DNA of 21,181 nucleotides from NCBI RefSeq assembly GCF_000003605.2, contig NW_003143799.1, forward strand, positions 78,080 through 99,260, given 5' to 3'. Of the stretch, positions 19,401-21,181 are shown in pieces. Under the pieces are notes generated by a model. That model saw nothing but the letters and a program-made list of their open reading frames with translations. It was not told the origin of the DNA and ran no database searches. This DNA is from Saccoglossus kowalevskii (lineage: Eukaryota > Hemichordata > Enteropneusta > Harrimaniidae). A program made the translations under genes and the position numbers. Each line of letters begins with the position of its first letter. Position 1 is the stretch's first letter.

Positions 19401-20060
19401 TCTGTCAGTGTCTGCTCAAGCAGCGAACGATATTACGCCGGGTTATGAGAGACTTCATTCAGTGCACAAAAGTTGTCAGTGACACATGTTAGCCAAGTGA
19501 CAAACACACAACAAAGTGACCATTTTGGTTGATTGAAGTACCTGCCAATCACAATTTCTCCTTTTCATATTTCTCTATTATTCCGACGAGTAGAAATAAG
19601 AGTAGCATATTGTGGTAAGCAGAAAGGTGGGATTGTGAGCGGATTCCTAATCTGCTGTGTCCATTGTGCAAGGAGTAGCGCGTTAATTCATCTCGGTGTA
19701 TTCATGCACCGAAGCTGACGCCTGTACGCTGACCTGTCGTATATGTTCTAATGAGCTCAAATACTAGGTAGATGACTGCGTGAACTTCGTATTCACGATT
19801 CCGCATCCTATTGTCGGGCCCATGAATTGAACCATCTTGTCTTTTATACATGTTCTGCTTGTCTGTCAATGCCGTATATATGTAGTCTTTTCTCCCTGTG
19901 AGCATTGTCGCCATTCACGCTTTGATCAACACGAAAGCCCTCTATGCTTTGATTTCATGACCGACAGATTCAGCAAGCATTTCGACCAGATGCACCCAAT
20001 CAGTTTCAATCGCCGGGCACACAAAAGAACGAGCTGTGCTAATAGACGTAAATAAGCACT
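19401..20060. promoter_or_regulatory. long complex patch with dyads, possible regulatory region
   Basis: This is the longest block of mixed, CpG-bearing sequence in the window. It has a near-perfect dyad GCGGATT-CCT-AATCTGC near 19638-19655 (Otx/bicoid-like GGATT cores), a nuclear-receptor half-site TGACCT near 19729, and a perfect inverted repeat CGTGAA-seven bases-TTCACG at 19779-19797. SOX-like CATTGT cores lie near 19661 and 19903. Open frames on both strands (for example + 19837-20055) are short and have no domain I recognise. It might instead be an exon-bearing region whose exons I cannot delimit. Confidence 0.3.
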
Positions 20061-20548
20061 AACTATCTATTAAAGTTTCCAACTTGCAGACACCGACAAT
20101 AGAATGCAATTGATGCAAATATGGTCAGACGTTCTGAAAAATATCACGATGAATACCACTGAAAGTGATAGCTTTAGCGTGAAATATGTTACATACGTCC
20201 GCCAAAATGAGATGGTCACATGACCCTTGTTGTTGCTTTCCTGGTATAATTGGAAATGTCTCATCCCATTGAGCTGTGGGTGTGGAGAATGTCTGTTACA
20301 TTAACAAAAATATGACTAGTGTTAACGAAAATCCGGGTGGACTCGTGCGTCATTATCAGTCATGTCAATTTCCCAAATAGATGATGTCTTCTACAAGTAG
20401 CCTGGTAAATTGATTTTGAAAAGATTAGCTTCACTACGTTGTATTGAAAATTTTCAAGACTGTACCTTCATTAGTTAATGACTCATTCATTGTAGCTGCC
20501 AATCAACACAGAGAGATCACATTTAAGACTTAGAGTTATGACTTGAGT

Positions 20549-20583
20549 GGGGAGAAGGGAGGGGGGGGCGATATCATCCCCCC
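20549..20583. repeat. G-run / C-run foldback
   Basis: A G-rich tract (GGGG, AGAA, GGG, A, eight G; ending 20568) is followed nine bases later by six C at 20578-20583. The G and C runs can pair as a six-base stem, and the G tract alone satisfies a quadruplex pattern. The two structures are mutually exclusive. Confidence 0.7.
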
Positions 20584-20827
20584 ATTACATTGACTAATCA
20601 TTTCACTGCCACTGTCCTCTCTCATCCTTGCAAGCTCACATCCATGACTTTACTTGGTATTTAGGACTCTTTTGGCACTGACAGTGATTTTCCACTTTAA
20701 TGTGGTGTCAATTGCCAAATCTGTTGATTCAACCATAATTTCATTACTCTGAGACTTTAATGACAAATATTCCATTTCCCGCTTGTAAAAAAAAAAATAT
20801 TCATTCTTTATTTATGGTTATTTCATC
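20584..20827. other. unique AT-rich lead-in to microsatellite
   Basis: No gene is seen. An A11 run lies near 20788, followed by a short ATTC-like prelude. Confidence 0.5.
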
Positions 20828-21181
20828 TATTTATTCATTCATTCATTCATTCATTCATTCATTCATTCATTCATACATTCATTCATTCATTCATTCATTC
20901 ATTCATTCATTCATTCATTCATTCATTCATTCATTCATTCATTCATTCATTCATTCATTCATTCATTCATTCATACATTCATTCATTCATTCATTCATTC
21001 ATTCATTCATTCATTCATACATTCATTCATTCATTCATTCATTCATTCATTCATTCATTACATTCATTCATTCATTCATCATTCATTCATTCATTCATTC
21101 ATTACATTCATTCATTCATTCATTCATTCATTCATTCATTCATTCATTCATTCATTCATTCATTCATTCATTCATTCATTC
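20828..21181. repeat. (ATTC)n microsatellite, cut by window end
   Basis: About 350 bp of almost pure ATTC repeats continue to the last base, so the true length is unknown. Interruptions ATAC occur at about 20874, 20974 and 21018, and phase-shifting ATTACATTC or ATCATTC variants near 21057, 21078 and 21101. Substitution-type breaks lie in the left part and frame-shifting breaks only in the right part. Confidence 0.98.

Noticed and set aside
19837-20055. + strand frame with a Cys/His-containing stretch resembling a zinc finger
   Set aside because: The spacing of Cys and His does not fit C2H2 or other known fingers, the frame starts without support, and its length is ordinary for chance.

Overview
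This window reads as eukaryotic, animal-type non-coding DNA. It is AT-rich (roughly one third G+C by eye) and carries about one A or T run of nine or more bases per kilobase. It has many minisatellite and microsatellite arrays and no recognisable protein-coding gene, rRNA, tRNA or CRISPR. The best guess is an intron or intergenic stretch of a marine invertebrate genome; a hemichordate or echinoderm would fit the repeat style, but that assignment is weak. The open reading frames, at most about 108 codons and often lacking an ATG, are about as long as chance predicts for this composition on six frames. None shows a domain I recognise.

Layout. 1-3000: plain AT-rich sequence with one doubtful short reading frame near 2.6-2.8 kb. 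3.0-3.7 kb: denser, more complex sequence with palindromes and POU, YY1 and SOX-like sites, a possible enhancer. 3.7-6.4 kb: mostly featureless, with a 3 x 26 bp tandem repeat at 5.68 kb. 6466-6654: a possible non-coding exon between a good 3' splice site and a near-perfect 5' splice site on the + strand. 7.05-7.70 kb: a composite repeat in which 94-bp tandem copies run into a MITE-like body with imperfect terminal inverted repeats. 7.7-11.1 kb: unique sequence with several regulatory-looking patches, notably 10.85-11.1 kb. 11.33-11.83 kb: two almost identical 237-bp copies, each made of seven diverged ~34-bp monomers (a higher-order repeat). 12.6-12.8 kb: a patch with an inverted pair of SOX-like sites. 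13.23-13.58 kb: a degenerate GT-rich repeat. 14.0-14.4 and 15.36-15.72 kb: complex, locally CpG-rich patches. 16.69-16.99 and 17.2-17.99 kb: two neighbouring, unrelated tandem arrays (~33 bp and ~100-120 bp units). 19.4-20.06 kb: a long complex patch. 20.83 kb to the end: a long (ATTC)n microsatellite that runs out of the window.

The unifying observation is that three unrelated tandem arrays (94 bp, 237 bp, ~110 bp) each repeat the octamer ATTTGCAT, the POU-homeodomain motif, often next to TAAT-type homeodomain cores. This gives at least a dozen copies on the + strand, where about one is expected by chance. Whether this means function (binding or buffering of POU factors) or merely shared AT-rich repeat ancestry cannot be settled from the sequence. 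The regulatory patches are calls by eye from complexity and motifs, without any comparison to other genomes.
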